Positions 55,296-64,000 are shown, counted from the first letter of the stretch. The stretch: DNA of 64,000 bases from UBA5796 sp040752455 (GCA_049324115.1 JBMOMN010000029.1:22925-86924), one strand, 5' to 3'. Program-made: numbers and translations. The notes: generated by a model not told the origin, from the sequence alone.

Positions 55296-56012
55296 CTAAT
55301 ACTCCCACTCCACATGCCCCAGGGGAGCGCGGTTGAGCTCGTCCCGCAAGTGCTTCCATTGGGGCAAAAACTTGTCCATCAGGGAGACGAACCGGTCGTT
55401 ATGCGTTGGCTCCAAGAGATGCACCAGCTCATGGACCAGGACGTATTCCAGGCACTCGCGCGGCTTCTTGGCAAGTTCGGTATTCAGGTGGATGTTGCCG
55501 GTGTGCGGATTGCAGCTCCCCCATTTGGTTTTCATCCGGCGCACGATGACACGGTTGGCCTTGACGCCAAGCACCGGCTCCCACTTTTCGATGAGCGGCG
55601 ATAGGGCAAGCCTGATCTCATCCCGATACCAGGCAGCAACCACAGCCTCCCGCTTTCCGGTCCCGGCTCCGGGGCGGACAGTGAGCGCCATCTGGTTGTG
55701 AAGCAGTTCAACGGTCGGTGCCTGGTTTGCTTCGTTCACTTTGAGCAGATAGCGCCGGCCCCAGACAAAATGACTTTCACGGTCGCTATAGTCCCGCTTT
55801 GTCTCGCGTTCCTGGGCTTGCAGCCGGGACTGCTGTTTCTTGATCCAATCCAGCTTTGAAATGGCGTAGACGCGCAAAGTATCCAGGTTCATGCGTTCAG
55901 GCGCGGAAATGCGCACCCGGCCCGTGGGGGGATGGACGCTCAAGTGAACGTTCTTGATGTTTTTAAAGACGACCTCCACAGGGATGCCGCCAACGTCAAT
56001 TTGGGTACTCAT
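55296..56012 (-). CDS. YgjP-like M48-clan metallopeptidase (DUF45)
   Basis: A 238-residue protein. LVHELVHLLEPTHND (about 192-206) is the HExxH zinc site with the distal Glu/His region (EPTHND). KTKWGSCNPHTGNIHLNTEL (about 160-179) is the diagnostic family block (WGSC). Such DUF45 peptidases often sit at the end of type I RM operons, as here, where the ATG shares a base with the hsdR stop. The role is unproven; processing or turnover of HsdR is a possibility. It is the last gene of the operon. Confidence 0.9.
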   Translation of the reverse strand: MSTQIDVGGIPVEVVFKNIKNVHLSVHPPTGRVRISAPERMNLDTLRVYAISKLDWIKKQQSRLQAQERETKRDYSDRESHFVWGRRYLLKVNEANQAPTVELLHNQMALTVRPGAGTGKREAVVAAWYRDEIRLALSPLIEKWEPVLGVKANRVIVRRMKTKWGSCNPHTGNIHLNTELAKKPRECLEYVLVHELVHLLEPTHNDRFVSLMDKFLPQWKHLRDELNRAPLGHVEWEY

Positions 56013-59000
56013 CAGTATTCGCGTTGCTGGAAGATGATCTTGAAGATTTGTTCGACTTCGTCTACTTCCTGCAAAATATCGTAAATGGCTTTCTTGACAA
56101 TCTGCTCTCGAGCCTGGATGCCGCGCCAGTCATCGGGGCGTTTCTCTTTGATAACGGCATCGAGTTTCAGCGCCAGTTCCAGTTCCGGGTCATGGCCTGC
56201 TAAATAAGCGCCTGCTTTATCGGCGACCCTGTTGGATGGCTTTTTCAGGTTGTTGTACAGGGCCAGTTTACCGGGAGTATCCAGTTGGACGGGTGTTTCG
56301 TCTGCGCGGCCTTTTTCGACCGTAGCCGCGACTTCCCCGATCCGCTTGAGATATTGCTCGTATTCGATGGCTTTGGCTTTGCGGGCGGCGATGATCTCAT
56401 CCAGCAGGGTGGACATTTTCTCGTAGAAGGCCGGGTCGTTCAGGTGTTCGCGGATGATCTTGCGGCGGACGTTGTTCTCGATCACCTCGGCGATGGCAGT
56501 GCGGTCGCCTTTCAAGCCGCCAAGTTGGCTGTTGATGGCTTCAGCAATCCCCGTTTTGACGATCAGTTCCAGCAAGCCGATGTTGTCGAAAGGCGAAATC
56601 TTGCGCGGTTCGTCGGCTTCGATGTAGGTGTCTATCAGGTGGCGCATGTCGGCTTCGTAGGGTTTCAGGTCGAGGGTTTCGCCGCTGGCTTTGCGGATGA
56701 TCTCGCGCAGGTCCAGGTAATGGTCGAGCAACTTCTTGATGCGGGTGACGTCGGCGGGGCTGTATCCGGCCTGTTCCAGTTCATCAGCGATGTTGGCGTA
56801 AGCACGAATGAGCGTAACCGTAGCCTTGTAGAGCGAGATGCGCTGGGGCTGGTGGGCTTCCAGGTCTTCGGGGATCTCGGTGTTGCCGCAGAAATAATGG
56901 ATATGCTCCAGTTCGCTGCGCGGCGGTTCGACCGGCTCGCACAGCAGGGCCAGGGTCTCGAGGGCATTATCGAGATGTTCGCGCCCCTTTTGCAGGCGGT
57001 CTTGGATGAGCACTTCGGGATCGGCCCCGCCGGCGCTGTGGTCGAGTTCGGAAGTGTAAACAGCGATGGCGTTCTCGACCTTTTTGAACAGGTCTTTGTA
57101 GTCTACGATGTAGCCGAAGTCTTTATCCTCCCCGTCCAGGCGGTTGACGCGGCAAATGGCCTGGAACAGGCCGTGGTCCTGCATGGATTTATCAATGTAG
57201 AGATAGGTGCAGGGCGGGGCGTCGAAACCGGTCAGCAGCTTGTCCACCACGATCAGCAAACGCATGTTGCTGGGTTCATTGACGAACTGAGCTTTGGCTA
57301 ATTCCTCGTAGGTTTCGGCCTTGGCCATATTCGGCTTGGCAACGACATCTTCCAGCAGTTCATTGTAGGTGTTGTAGATGAACTGCTTGTCTGTTTCGGT
57401 GTTGGCGCCGGTTTCTTCCAGGGTGATGTCGCGGGCCAGCGGATTGTACGAAGTGACCACCCCGCACTTGCCTCGGAACCAGGTTTTTTGGAAGAGGGTG
57501 AAATACTTGCAGGCTTCGTAGATGCTGGAAGCCACCAGCAGGGCATTGCCGCGTTCACTGGATAGGCGCGGCTTGACGCTGAAATCGAAGATGACGTCGC
57601 TGACCACCCGCTCCATGCGCGCCCGGGAACTGAGCACGTTTTGCATCGTGCCCCACTGCTTCTTGAGTTCATCTTTTTGCCAATCGTTCAGGCCGCGGGT
57701 CTTGGCCTCGAACCAGGCGTCTATGCGGTCTTTCGAGCCGAGGCGCTGGTCAATGTCCCGCGCTTCGTAGACCAGGTCGAGGATGACGCCATCGTCCACG
57801 CCTTCGCTGAACTTGTAGGTGTGGATGTAACTGCCAAAGACCTCCAGCGTGGTTTGCCTGTCTTTCTTCAGGAGCGGCGTGCCGGTAAAGCCGATGAAAA
57901 CGGCGTTGGGCATGATGGCCTTCATGGCGCGGTGAAGTTTGCCGCTCTGGGTGCGGTGACATTCGTCCACGAAGACGAAGACTTCGCCAAAAGTCTGGCT
58001 GGGCTGGGCCTCGATTTCCTGGATGAAGGCCTCGAAGTCGTCCACGCCTTTGGGGCCGAATTTATGCACCAGGGAGCACAGCAGGCGCGGCGTGGCCTGG
58101 CCGAGCTGCCTCATCAGGTCCCGGCCACTGCGGGTGCGCTTGATCTTCTCCCCGGCATCCGTGAACACCCGCTCGATCTGTTTGTCCAGTTCATCGCGGT
58201 CTGTGACGATGGCGACGCGGGCGTGGGGGTTGTTCTCCAGGATCCATTTGGCGAGCAGCACCATGACGATGCTCTTGCCGCTGCCCTGGGTGTGCCAGAT
58301 GATGCCGCCTTTCTTCTCGCGGACATGCGCCTGGGCTTCCTTGATGCCAAAGTACTGGTGGGCGCGCGGCAGTTTCTTGATGCCGCCATCGAACAGGATG
58401 AAGTCACGCATCAGCTCGATAATGCGGTTCTTCTCGCACAGTTTGAGCAGGTATTTGTCCAGCTTGAAGCGGGTATCGTCTTCCTCATCTTCCTTCCAGG
58501 TCAGGAAATATTTTTCTTCGGTGCCAATCGTCCCGTATTTTAGTCCTTCGCTGTCGTTGCCGGCGAAGACGAACTGGACGGTGCTGAAGAACCACTGGTT
58601 GAACTCCGGCTGCTGGTTGGACAGGTTCTGGCGGATGCCGTCGCCGATGCTGACGCGGCTGTTCTTCAACTCGATCACGCCGACGGCGATGCCGTTGACG
58701 TACAGGACCAGGTCGGGGCGGCGCTCGTGCTCCCCCTTGAGGGTGACCTCCTCGGCGATGGCGAAATCGTTCTTCCCAGGCTCCCCCCAGTTGATGAGAT
58801 GGACAGTCTCGGTGACTTTGCCAGCCTCGACCTTGACCGGGACGCCGTAGCGCAGCAAGTTATAGACGGCCTGGTTGTTGCCATAGAGATTACGGTTGTG
58901 GTTGTCGGCCTCACGGCGGAGGAGATCGAGCGCCCGGTTGATCTGGGCGGATGAGTAGCCGTTCTTTTGCAGATAGTCTTTGAGGAGGATTTCTTCGATG

Positions 59001-59113
59001 TTGCTGTTGTCCGCCCGGTCGGTCCAGTCGCCGAGGAAGCGATAGCCTAATTCATATTGAAAGAGGTTGATGACGCGCTTTTGGGTAACGATCTCGGGTT
59101 TGCCAACGACCAT
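56012..59113 (-). CDS. hsdR: Type I restriction enzyme R subunit
   Basis: A 1033-residue restriction motor. The nuclease domain has RRPDLVLYVNGIAVGVIELKNS (about 131-152), the PD-(D/E)xK site. Two RecA-like helicase lobes follow: Walker A WHTQGSGKSIVM (about 277-288), VFVDECHRTQSG, FIGFTGTPLL, MRLLIVVDKLLTGFDAP and QAICRVNRLDG. A helical C-terminal region contacts HsdM. It cuts unmethylated DNA after ATP-driven translocation. AGAGGAG precedes the ATG. All catalytic motifs are intact. Confidence 0.96.
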   Translation of the reverse strand: MVVGKPEIVTQKRVINLFQYELGYRFLGDWTDRADNSNIEEILLKDYLQKNGYSSAQINRALDLLRREADNHNRNLYGNNQAVYNLLRYGVPVKVEAGKVTETVHLINWGEPGKNDFAIAEEVTLKGEHERRPDLVLYVNGIAVGVIELKNSRVSIGDGIRQNLSNQQPEFNQWFFSTVQFVFAGNDSEGLKYGTIGTEEKYFLTWKEDEEDDTRFKLDKYLLKLCEKNRIIELMRDFILFDGGIKKLPRAHQYFGIKEAQAHVREKKGGIIWHTQGSGKSIVMVLLAKWILENNPHARVAIVTDRDELDKQIERVFTDAGEKIKRTRSGRDLMRQLGQATPRLLCSLVHKFGPKGVDDFEAFIQEIEAQPSQTFGEVFVFVDECHRTQSGKLHRAMKAIMPNAVFIGFTGTPLLKKDRQTTLEVFGSYIHTYKFSEGVDDGVILDLVYEARDIDQRLGSKDRIDAWFEAKTRGLNDWQKDELKKQWGTMQNVLSSRARMERVVSDVIFDFSVKPRLSSERGNALLVASSIYEACKYFTLFQKTWFRGKCGVVTSYNPLARDITLEETGANTETDKQFIYNTYNELLEDVVAKPNMAKAETYEELAKAQFVNEPSNMRLLIVVDKLLTGFDAPPCTYLYIDKSMQDHGLFQAICRVNRLDGEDKDFGYIVDYKDLFKKVENAIAVYTSELDHSAGGADPEVLIQDRLQKGREHLDNALETLALLCEPVEPPRSELEHIHYFCGNTEIPEDLEAHQPQRISLYKATVTLIRAYANIADELEQAGYSPADVTRIKKLLDHYLDLREIIRKASGETLDLKPYEADMRHLIDTYIEADEPRKISPFDNIGLLELIVKTGIAEAINSQLGGLKGDRTAIAEVIENNVRRKIIREHLNDPAFYEKMSTLLDEIIAARKAKAIEYEQYLKRIGEVAATVEKGRADETPVQLDTPGKLALYNNLKKPSNRVADKAGAYLAGHDPELELALKLDAVIKEKRPDDWRGIQAREQIVKKAIYDILQEVDEVEQIFKIIFQQREY

Positions 59114-59150
59114 ACGAAACTCCTCTTGGTTTGACTAGCGCCCTGGATTT

Positions 59151-59178
59151 ATTGTATAATAACTTTGCCAGCGGACAA
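59151..59178 (-). promoter_or_regulatory. Possible internal promoter for hsdR
   Basis: On the minus strand TTGTCC (59178-59173), a 16-base spacer, TACAAT (59156-59151). It lies in the 175-base gap between DUF3800 and hsdR and would let the nuclease be timed separately from the methylase. Confidence 0.45.
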
Positions 59179-59288
59179 AATCCAATGGTAAAAAGCGTTT
59201 TGATCGCTCATCCTGTCTCGCGAAAAGTGGTCCTTGTGACCGCCTGCCCCCTTCTGTTGAAGGATATGGGCTAGCGAGATGGGTTATT

Positions 59289-59912
59289 TTAATAAGGGCG
59301 GTAGAGCTCCAGGCGTTTGATTTTCCTGGAGATCATATCAAAGGCATCTGCATCATTTTGGGTATCCCTGCGCATGATCGCGCCAGCCACCAGGTCTGCA
59401 ACCTGGATCAGGCCCTCTTTGTGTGAACTACGGACGAGCACCCGCTTGAAAAGCCTGGGCATGTGGCGCTTATTCATGGTGCGGCGCAATTCTGTCCGCA
59501 GGTCAGGCGTTGAACCGAATTCGTCCAGGATCAAAGTCGCATCTTTTTGCATTTCGAGCGGAATGATCGCAAGCAATTCGGTAATGAAGTGGGTGTAAAT
59601 CTCGATACTTTCAGTAGTCTCAAATATCTTTGGCAGTCTGGTTTTGTCCACGATCAAGGCGTAGGCTTCGAAATCTGAATGAGCGAGCGCGGAGAACACT
59701 TCGTTTCGAATTTCAGCAGACGTCATCCTATGAAATTTGAACTCATGTGTTTCTCTCAAATCGAGTGCAACTCGCAATTCTGCCAGCTTTTCCCGCAGGT
59801 GATCAGGCTCTTTTGTGGCGATAAAAGCAGGGACAAAATAGCGGGAGGCGCCTTTCTCGAAGTTCAAGCTAACGTCGCCTGCTTCATCGCCTGCAAAAGT
59901 GAATGTAATCAT
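59289..59912 (-). CDS. DUF3800 protein 2, inside the type I RM operon
   Basis: A 207-residue DUF3800 member: ITFTFAGDEAGDVSLNFEKG at the N-terminus (DEAGD in place of the commoner DESG), HEFKFHRMTSAEIRN, ATLILDEFGSTPDLRTELRR, SHKEGLIQVADLVAGAIMRR near the C-terminus. The Asp/Glu positions fit an RNase H-like active site. It differs clearly from the protein at 47456, so they are not recent duplicates. It sits between hsdS and hsdR on the same strand, which suggests a role in restriction or its control (inference). Confidence 0.85.
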   Translation of the reverse strand: MITFTFAGDEAGDVSLNFEKGASRYFVPAFIATKEPDHLREKLAELRVALDLRETHEFKFHRMTSAEIRNEVFSALAHSDFEAYALIVDKTRLPKIFETTESIEIYTHFITELLAIIPLEMQKDATLILDEFGSTPDLRTELRRTMNKRHMPRLFKRVLVRSSHKEGLIQVADLVAGAIMRRDTQNDADAFDMISRKIKRLELYRPY

Positions 59913-59991
59913 CCATCTGTCCCTTCATAAGGAAAAATATAACGCGGTTTTGGGTTGCTCATTCGAGTTTTCCACTATTCACTTTCCACTT

Positions 59992-61227
59992 TCAACTTTC
60001 CACTAATCGTATTCTCCCCGTCAATAATTCGGACATCATCCCCGCCTTGACCTCCCGCGCCTTGGACAGTTTCGCTTCGAGCGCGGTGATTTCCGCGTCC
60101 ATGTCGCTCAGGATTTCGGCGATGGCGGTTTGTTCTTCAAATGGCGCCAGATTGATTTCAATCGCAGCCGTATCCTTTTTGGAAATTTCCAGAAAAGTTG
60201 AACCAATACCTTTTTCAAGCAACTTCGGTTTCAAGGTTAGGATGATGTAGTACAAAAACTCGTTATTAACCTGATCTGAGCAGATAAGCGACTTGAAACC
60301 TTGATTTGTACAAATTCTGTCGGTGGCAATTTTCACTTCGCCTATTGTGGCACGACTGCACAAAAGGAGTGCACCTTTGGGCAACAAGTTTGCTGAACTA
60401 TTTTTCAAACCTGCTTCAGTTATGCGTTTTTCAGTATGAGTTAGATACTTTCCTTCCGTACTCGTTATATCAGTGGGGGTACACCAATCAATATCTCCAT
60501 TCCAATATTCGGCAATTCTTGTGCTTGGCGTGCCACCGCTAACAATTTCCGCAATCTCTCCCAACCTTTTCACTTCCCACTTTCCACTTTTCACTACTCT
60601 CTTCTTCCCCGTGAGCAATTCCTGCATCGCCCCTTGCTTGACCTGGCGCTTTTTTGCAAGGAGTTGCTCCAGCGCTTCGATGAGGGCATCCGCGTCGCTC
60701 AAGGCTTCGGCGATGGCTTCTTGTTCGGCGAGAGGAGGAAGGGGAATAAACCAATCTCTGAAAGAATTAGTGGTAATTGTTCCAAATATCGTCCCATAAG
60801 ACATTGCTATTATTGAGTTGACTGAGAACAACATCGAATAGTAGAGATAATGTTTATCAAGCCCGTCTTTTGGAAGCAGGCAATAACAGGTTTGATTGAA
60901 AGCCATATCTTTGCCTAGCTGTGCCATCCTGCCCACAGTAGCACCGCGAGCAATAATTATCGTAGTGTCTTTGGGTAGTATTTTTGTTGGGCTATTTGAA
61001 AGACCAAGTTCAGAGATAAAAAATTCTGTTTCCTTTACATATCTTCCTTTTGCGTTAGATATATCGCCAGCAGAAATCCAAGGGATTTGTCCATCCCAAT
61101 ATTCATCAATCTGCGTACTTGGTGTACCTCCGCCCTCAATTTTCGCGATGGTATCTATGCTTTTCAAATCCCAATCTTCTGGGATTATGCCGATTTCAGT
61201 TTCCTTGAAACCCGCCTTCACTTCCAT
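59992..61227 (-). CDS. hsdS: Type I restriction specificity subunit
   Basis: A 411-residue HsdS with two target-recognition domains. TRD1 opens IPEDWDLKSIDTIAKIEGGG and TRD2 opens KWEVKRLGEIAEIVSGGTPS. Each is followed by a conserved coiled-coil (PPLAEQEAIAEALSDADALI; APFEEQTAIAEILSDMDAEI) that sets the spacing of the bipartite site. The specificity cannot be read from sequence. The two halves are similar, as expected for a duplicated origin. The ATG lies just after a palindromic element inserted between hsdM and hsdS, in a 21-base duplication of the end of hsdM. Confidence 0.95.
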   Translation of the reverse strand: MEVKAGFKETEIGIIPEDWDLKSIDTIAKIEGGGTPSTQIDEYWDGQIPWISAGDISNAKGRYVKETEFFISELGLSNSPTKILPKDTTIIIARGATVGRMAQLGKDMAFNQTCYCLLPKDGLDKHYLYYSMLFSVNSIIAMSYGTIFGTITTNSFRDWFIPLPPLAEQEAIAEALSDADALIEALEQLLAKKRQVKQGAMQELLTGKKRVVKSGKWEVKRLGEIAEIVSGGTPSTRIAEYWNGDIDWCTPTDITSTEGKYLTHTEKRITEAGLKNSSANLLPKGALLLCSRATIGEVKIATDRICTNQGFKSLICSDQVNNEFLYYIILTLKPKLLEKGIGSTFLEISKKDTAAIEINLAPFEEQTAIAEILSDMDAEITALEAKLSKAREVKAGMMSELLTGRIRLVES

Positions 61228-61372
61228 GCGAACCCCATCCTTTCCCGCCTGTCATTGCGAGGAGGGCGCTTTCCCCGGCGAAGCAATCTTCCAGTATCAG
61301 GGGATTGCTTCGGACAAAGAACAAGAGCGTCCTCGCAATGACAGATTAGCGCCATGAGAACCCCATCCTTTC
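61224..61372. mobile_element. 96-base MITE-like palindrome with 21-base flanking duplication
   Basis: Perfect 15-bp terminal inverted repeats CTGTCATTGCGAGGA (61249-61263) and TCCTCGCAATGACAG (61330-61344), with inner GAAGCAATC/GATTGCTTC. It is flanked by CCATGCGAACCCCATCCTTTC-like copies at 61224-61244 and 61352-61372 that differ at one base. The copies hold the hsdS start and the end of hsdM. It is non-coding, probably moved by a transposase in trans. Confidence 0.8.
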
Positions 61373-63757
61373 AAGATGTTTGTTCACTTTTTCTTCCAGT
61401 TCCTCCACGCGGGCGTTCATCTGCGGCAGGGGCGTCGCGTAGCGTTCGGAGAGTTCCTTCACGCGCTGGGTCAGGCTCTGGCTCACGCGCTCCATTTCGC
61501 CATGTACTGCGCCAGACAAAGCCGCCAGCCATTTATCGTCCACAACCAGCGACTTGATCTCGTCTTCGCTCAGTTTGGGATAATGGGCGTAGGCTTTCGC
61601 ATCCAGATCGGCTTCGGCGTCCTTGAGTTTCTTCTTGAGTTCGGCTTCCTGCGTCGTCAGTTCCAGCCATTTGTCCAACACGTCAATTTCGGGATTGGCG
61701 TCCGCGTTGGTGACGTATGCCGCGCGTGCTTCTTTCAAGCGCAGCGTCACGGCGGGTTTGTTGATCTTTTCGAATTCGGCAAACACACCCTCCTCGCCGC
61801 CTTCCTCCTCTTCCAATTCTTCGAGACGCGCCGTCACGGCTTCGAGTTCAGACGCCAGGTCTTGCGTTTCTGCCAGTTCCTTGGCGTAATAGCGCGCCAC
61901 GATCAACGGCTTGGGGATCAGGTCACACGTCCAGCCTTTGTCTTTTTCCTTGCCCTTCTTATCGGTCTCGACGATGCGCTGGGTCTCCGCCTTCCAACCG
62001 TCCGCGGCGATCAGGTACAGGTCGTCCTGCATCGTCCCCGCCCAGTAATCCATCAGGTGCTGGTAGATGTCGTAACGGTCAACCAACGGCGTATCGGTGT
62101 AATGCTCGAGCAGGTCTTCTGCCAGGGCTGAGATCACTTCCCTCGGGTGCGAACCAGCCCCAAGTCCACGCAGAGACGCGGCGCTTTTCATCCGCCATTT
62201 TTCGAAATGCCCGTTCATGTCCGCGATAAAGGACGCGAATTCGGGATGGGCGTAGATCGTCGCCTTGATCTGCGATGCGGGGATGGCTAACTCGAAATAA
62301 CCGGGACGCAGGGGGCGGAACAAACCGGACCTGAGGCTGGGGCAAACGTCCCAATACATTTTCAACGCCTCAACGTCCGCCGCGGGGATGCCGCCCTGCA
62401 AGTGACCGGCGATGTCCTGAACGTCTTCCGGCTCCTGGCTGTCGATGTAGCGCGACAGGTTCAGGTTGAACTCGTTGCGCTCGATCTCCTCGAACGACAC
62501 CATGCGCGCATACTTCTCGACCTCGCTGCGTTTGTTGAACACGTCCACGATCTTGTGAATATCCTGGGCGCGCAGGCGGTTCTTGGGACCGTCCTTCATG
62601 AAGCCGCGGCTGGCGTCTATTATGAAGATGCCTTTTCTGGCTTGCGCCTCTTCCTTGTCAATCACGACGATGCAGGCGGGGATGCCCGTGCCGTAAAACA
62701 AATTCGCTGGCAGGCCGATGATGCCCTTGATGTAGCCCCGGCGCACCAGGGCGCGGCGGATGTCGGCTTCGGCGTTGCCGCGAAACAGCACGCCATGCGG
62801 CAAGATGCAGGCGCCCTTGCCGGTGCTCTTGAGCGAGCGGACGATGTGCAGCAGGTAGGCGTAATCGCCCTGCTTGGCGGGCGGCACACCGAACGACTGA
62901 AATCGGTCATACGGATCGTGGAGCGGGTCCAGCCCCGTGCTCCAGCGTTTATCCGAAAACGGCGGGTTGGCGACCACGTAATCGAAGGTCTTGAGCGCCT
63001 CACCGACCTTGTACTTCGGATCCGTGAGCGTGTTGCCCTGCGAGATCGCCGCGGTGGGATTGTTGTGCAGGATCATGTTCATGCGCGCCAGACCGCTGGT
63101 CGCCGCGTCCTTTTCCTGACCATAGAGCGTGACCGGCGTCCCCGCTTCATCCCCCACCTTCAACAGCAGCGACCCCGATCCGCAGGTCGGGTCGTAGACG
63201 GTTGTCTCTGCGCTGGTCCTGGCCCCGTGGATGCCGACGATTTGGGCGATCACCCGGCTGACTTCGGCGGGCGTGTAGAACTGGCCTTTACTTTTTCCGC
63301 TCTCGGTGGCGAAGTGACGCATCAGGTATTCGTAGGCATCGCCCAGGATGTCATCGCCTTCGGCGCGGTTCTTCGAAAAATCCAGAGACCTGTCCTCGAA
63401 GATACCGATCAGGTTCGTCAGGCGGTCCACCATCTCCTTGCCGCTGCCGAGCTTGTTCGCATCATTGAAATCAGGGAAATCCGAGAGCTTATTCGCATTC
63501 GCCAGCGGGGCGATGATCTTCTTGTTGATCTGGTCGCCGATGTCGGGCTTGCCCTTCAGCGCCACCATATCCTTGAAACTCGCCCCCGCCGGGATCGTGA
63601 TCGGCGCATACGGCTGCCCCGCGTACTTGTCGCTGATGTACTTGATGAACAGCAGCACCAGCACATAATCCTTATACTGCGACGCATCCATGCCGCCGCG
63701 TAATTCGTCGCAGGATGCCCAGAGGGAGGAGTAGAGTTCCGATTTTTTGATTGGCAT
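61346..63757 (-). CDS. hsdM: Type I DNA methyltransferase M subunit
   Basis: An 803-residue HsdM, longer than the common 500-residue form because of a C-terminal helical extension (about 480-800) with coiled-coil LEAVTARLEELEEEEGGEEG. The N-terminal HsdM_N helices precede motif I VYDPTCGSGSLLLKVG (about 185-200), motif IV NPPFSDKRW (about 265) and the target-recognition interface. It methylates adenine and, with HsdS and HsdR, forms the restriction complex. The ATG 63757 is 7 bases after a TATAAT, so the mRNA is probably leaderless. Confidence 0.96.
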   Translation of the reverse strand: MPIKKSELYSSLWASCDELRGGMDASQYKDYVLVLLFIKYISDKYAGQPYAPITIPAGASFKDMVALKGKPDIGDQINKKIIAPLANANKLSDFPDFNDANKLGSGKEMVDRLTNLIGIFEDRSLDFSKNRAEGDDILGDAYEYLMRHFATESGKSKGQFYTPAEVSRVIAQIVGIHGARTSAETTVYDPTCGSGSLLLKVGDEAGTPVTLYGQEKDAATSGLARMNMILHNNPTAAISQGNTLTDPKYKVGEALKTFDYVVANPPFSDKRWSTGLDPLHDPYDRFQSFGVPPAKQGDYAYLLHIVRSLKSTGKGACILPHGVLFRGNAEADIRRALVRRGYIKGIIGLPANLFYGTGIPACIVVIDKEEAQARKGIFIIDASRGFMKDGPKNRLRAQDIHKIVDVFNKRSEVEKYARMVSFEEIERNEFNLNLSRYIDSQEPEDVQDIAGHLQGGIPAADVEALKMYWDVCPSLRSGLFRPLRPGYFELAIPASQIKATIYAHPEFASFIADMNGHFEKWRMKSAASLRGLGAGSHPREVISALAEDLLEHYTDTPLVDRYDIYQHLMDYWAGTMQDDLYLIAADGWKAETQRIVETDKKGKEKDKGWTCDLIPKPLIVARYYAKELAETQDLASELEAVTARLEELEEEEGGEEGVFAEFEKINKPAVTLRLKEARAAYVTNADANPEIDVLDKWLELTTQEAELKKKLKDAEADLDAKAYAHYPKLSEDEIKSLVVDDKWLAALSGAVHGEMERVSQSLTQRVKELSERYATPLPQMNARVEELEEKVNKHLERMGFSWR

Positions 63758-64000
63758 AGGACTGATTATAAAGGTTTCCGACGCCGGAAACTACTATACC
63801 CGCTCTCGCACGAGGCGTATACCCTCCCAGGCGGGTAGACGTCCAGCAATGCGTTCTTGAAGAATGAAAATAGCAATGAGTCCTCTGCAAGAAGTCGATC
63901 TTTAACAACCAACAACCAGAGGGTAATCTGGTCGAGGGCATAGCCGGCCTGCCAAAAAGCGCCGGATAGCGGCAAAAAAAGGGACCTGGGAGGTCATGGG
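63758..64000. other. hsdM promoter region and window end
   Basis: TATAAT (63770-63765, minus strand) lies 7 bases before the hsdM ATG. GTTTCCG-ACGC-CGGAAAC (63774-63791) is an inverted repeat in the spacer, a plausible operator. The -35 (GTAGTT) is weak. Beyond that, an open minus-strand frame with a TTG start (63766-63975) has no ribosome-binding site or recognisable homology. I see nothing else. Confidence 0.45.

Noticed and set aside
63766..63975. 69-codon ORF overlapping the hsdM promoter
   Set aside because: TTG start, no ribosome-binding site, no recognisable family, and it would overlap the promoter and operator-like repeat. The window end prevents a fuller view.

Overview
The window reads as a chromosomal segment of a G+C-rich, non-photosynthetic Chloroflexota bacterium, most likely class Anaerolineae. 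The clues are inference: a run of small lipoproteins with the NBR1-type Ig-like (four-tryptophan) domain after a Pro/Thr-rich linker, a CIRCE-controlled groESL operon, a BMP-type nucleoside ABC importer, long PAS/GAF/HD-GYP proteins, and numerous short intergenic palindromes. No rRNA, CRISPR array, prophage or complete insertion sequence is present. The only transposon trace is a C-terminal IS66-like transposase fragment.

Layout. 1-5102 holds a sulfotransferase-like protein, a membrane histidine kinase, an alpha/beta hydrolase, rdgB and queG. 5106-10290 is a tandem array of five NBR1-Ig lipoproteins, the last one directly abutting queG. 10420-15435 is a nucleoside-type ABC importer (ATPase, two permeases, BMP binding protein). 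15547-20388 has an MFS carrier, trmD and two paralogous membrane-anchored TPR proteins. 20432-22542 is groES-groEL. 22641-29671 mixes a parvulin lipoprotein, ilvE, small enzymes, a SET-domain protein and a CAP-domain lipoprotein. 29796-32437 is an ABC-2 exporter operon preceded by a promoter, a 21-codon leader ORF and an intrinsic terminator, that is, an apparent attenuator. 32727-34525 is an EcoRV-like type II restriction-modification pair. 34972-38240 is a toxin-antitoxin island (RelBE-like, two VapBC, one DUF4160/DUF2442 pair). 38302-41363 is leuS with a T-box leader, followed by two tRNA-Ala genes. 43332-44855 is an aromatic amino acid/histidine ammonia-lyase. 45106-52755 carries two related HD-GYP signalling proteins, separated by a transposase remnant, a candidate small RNA and a DUF3800 gene. 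53007-55182 holds a PIG-L deacetylase, a dolichol-kinase-like protein, tRNA-Ile(CAT) with a broken partial copy beside it, and tRNA-Gly. 55296-63757 is a type I restriction-modification operon (hsdM-hsdS-DUF3800-hsdR-YgjP-like peptidase).

How it fits together. Much of the middle and right part is defence and accessory content: one type II and one type I RM system, four toxin-antitoxin-like pairs, two DUF3800 proteins and an inducible-looking exporter. It is interleaved with housekeeping genes (leuS, trmD, groESL, tRNAs). Signalling through HD-GYP proteins implies c-di-GMP turnover.

Many promoters can be read directly. Several place the -10 box only 5-7 bases before the start codon, suggesting frequent leaderless mRNAs. 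Small mobile palindromes have landed inside or tightly against genes: within rdgB, between hsdM and hsdS, and across the stop/start junction of the ABC permeases. All functional assignments come from motifs read by eye; no database search was run.
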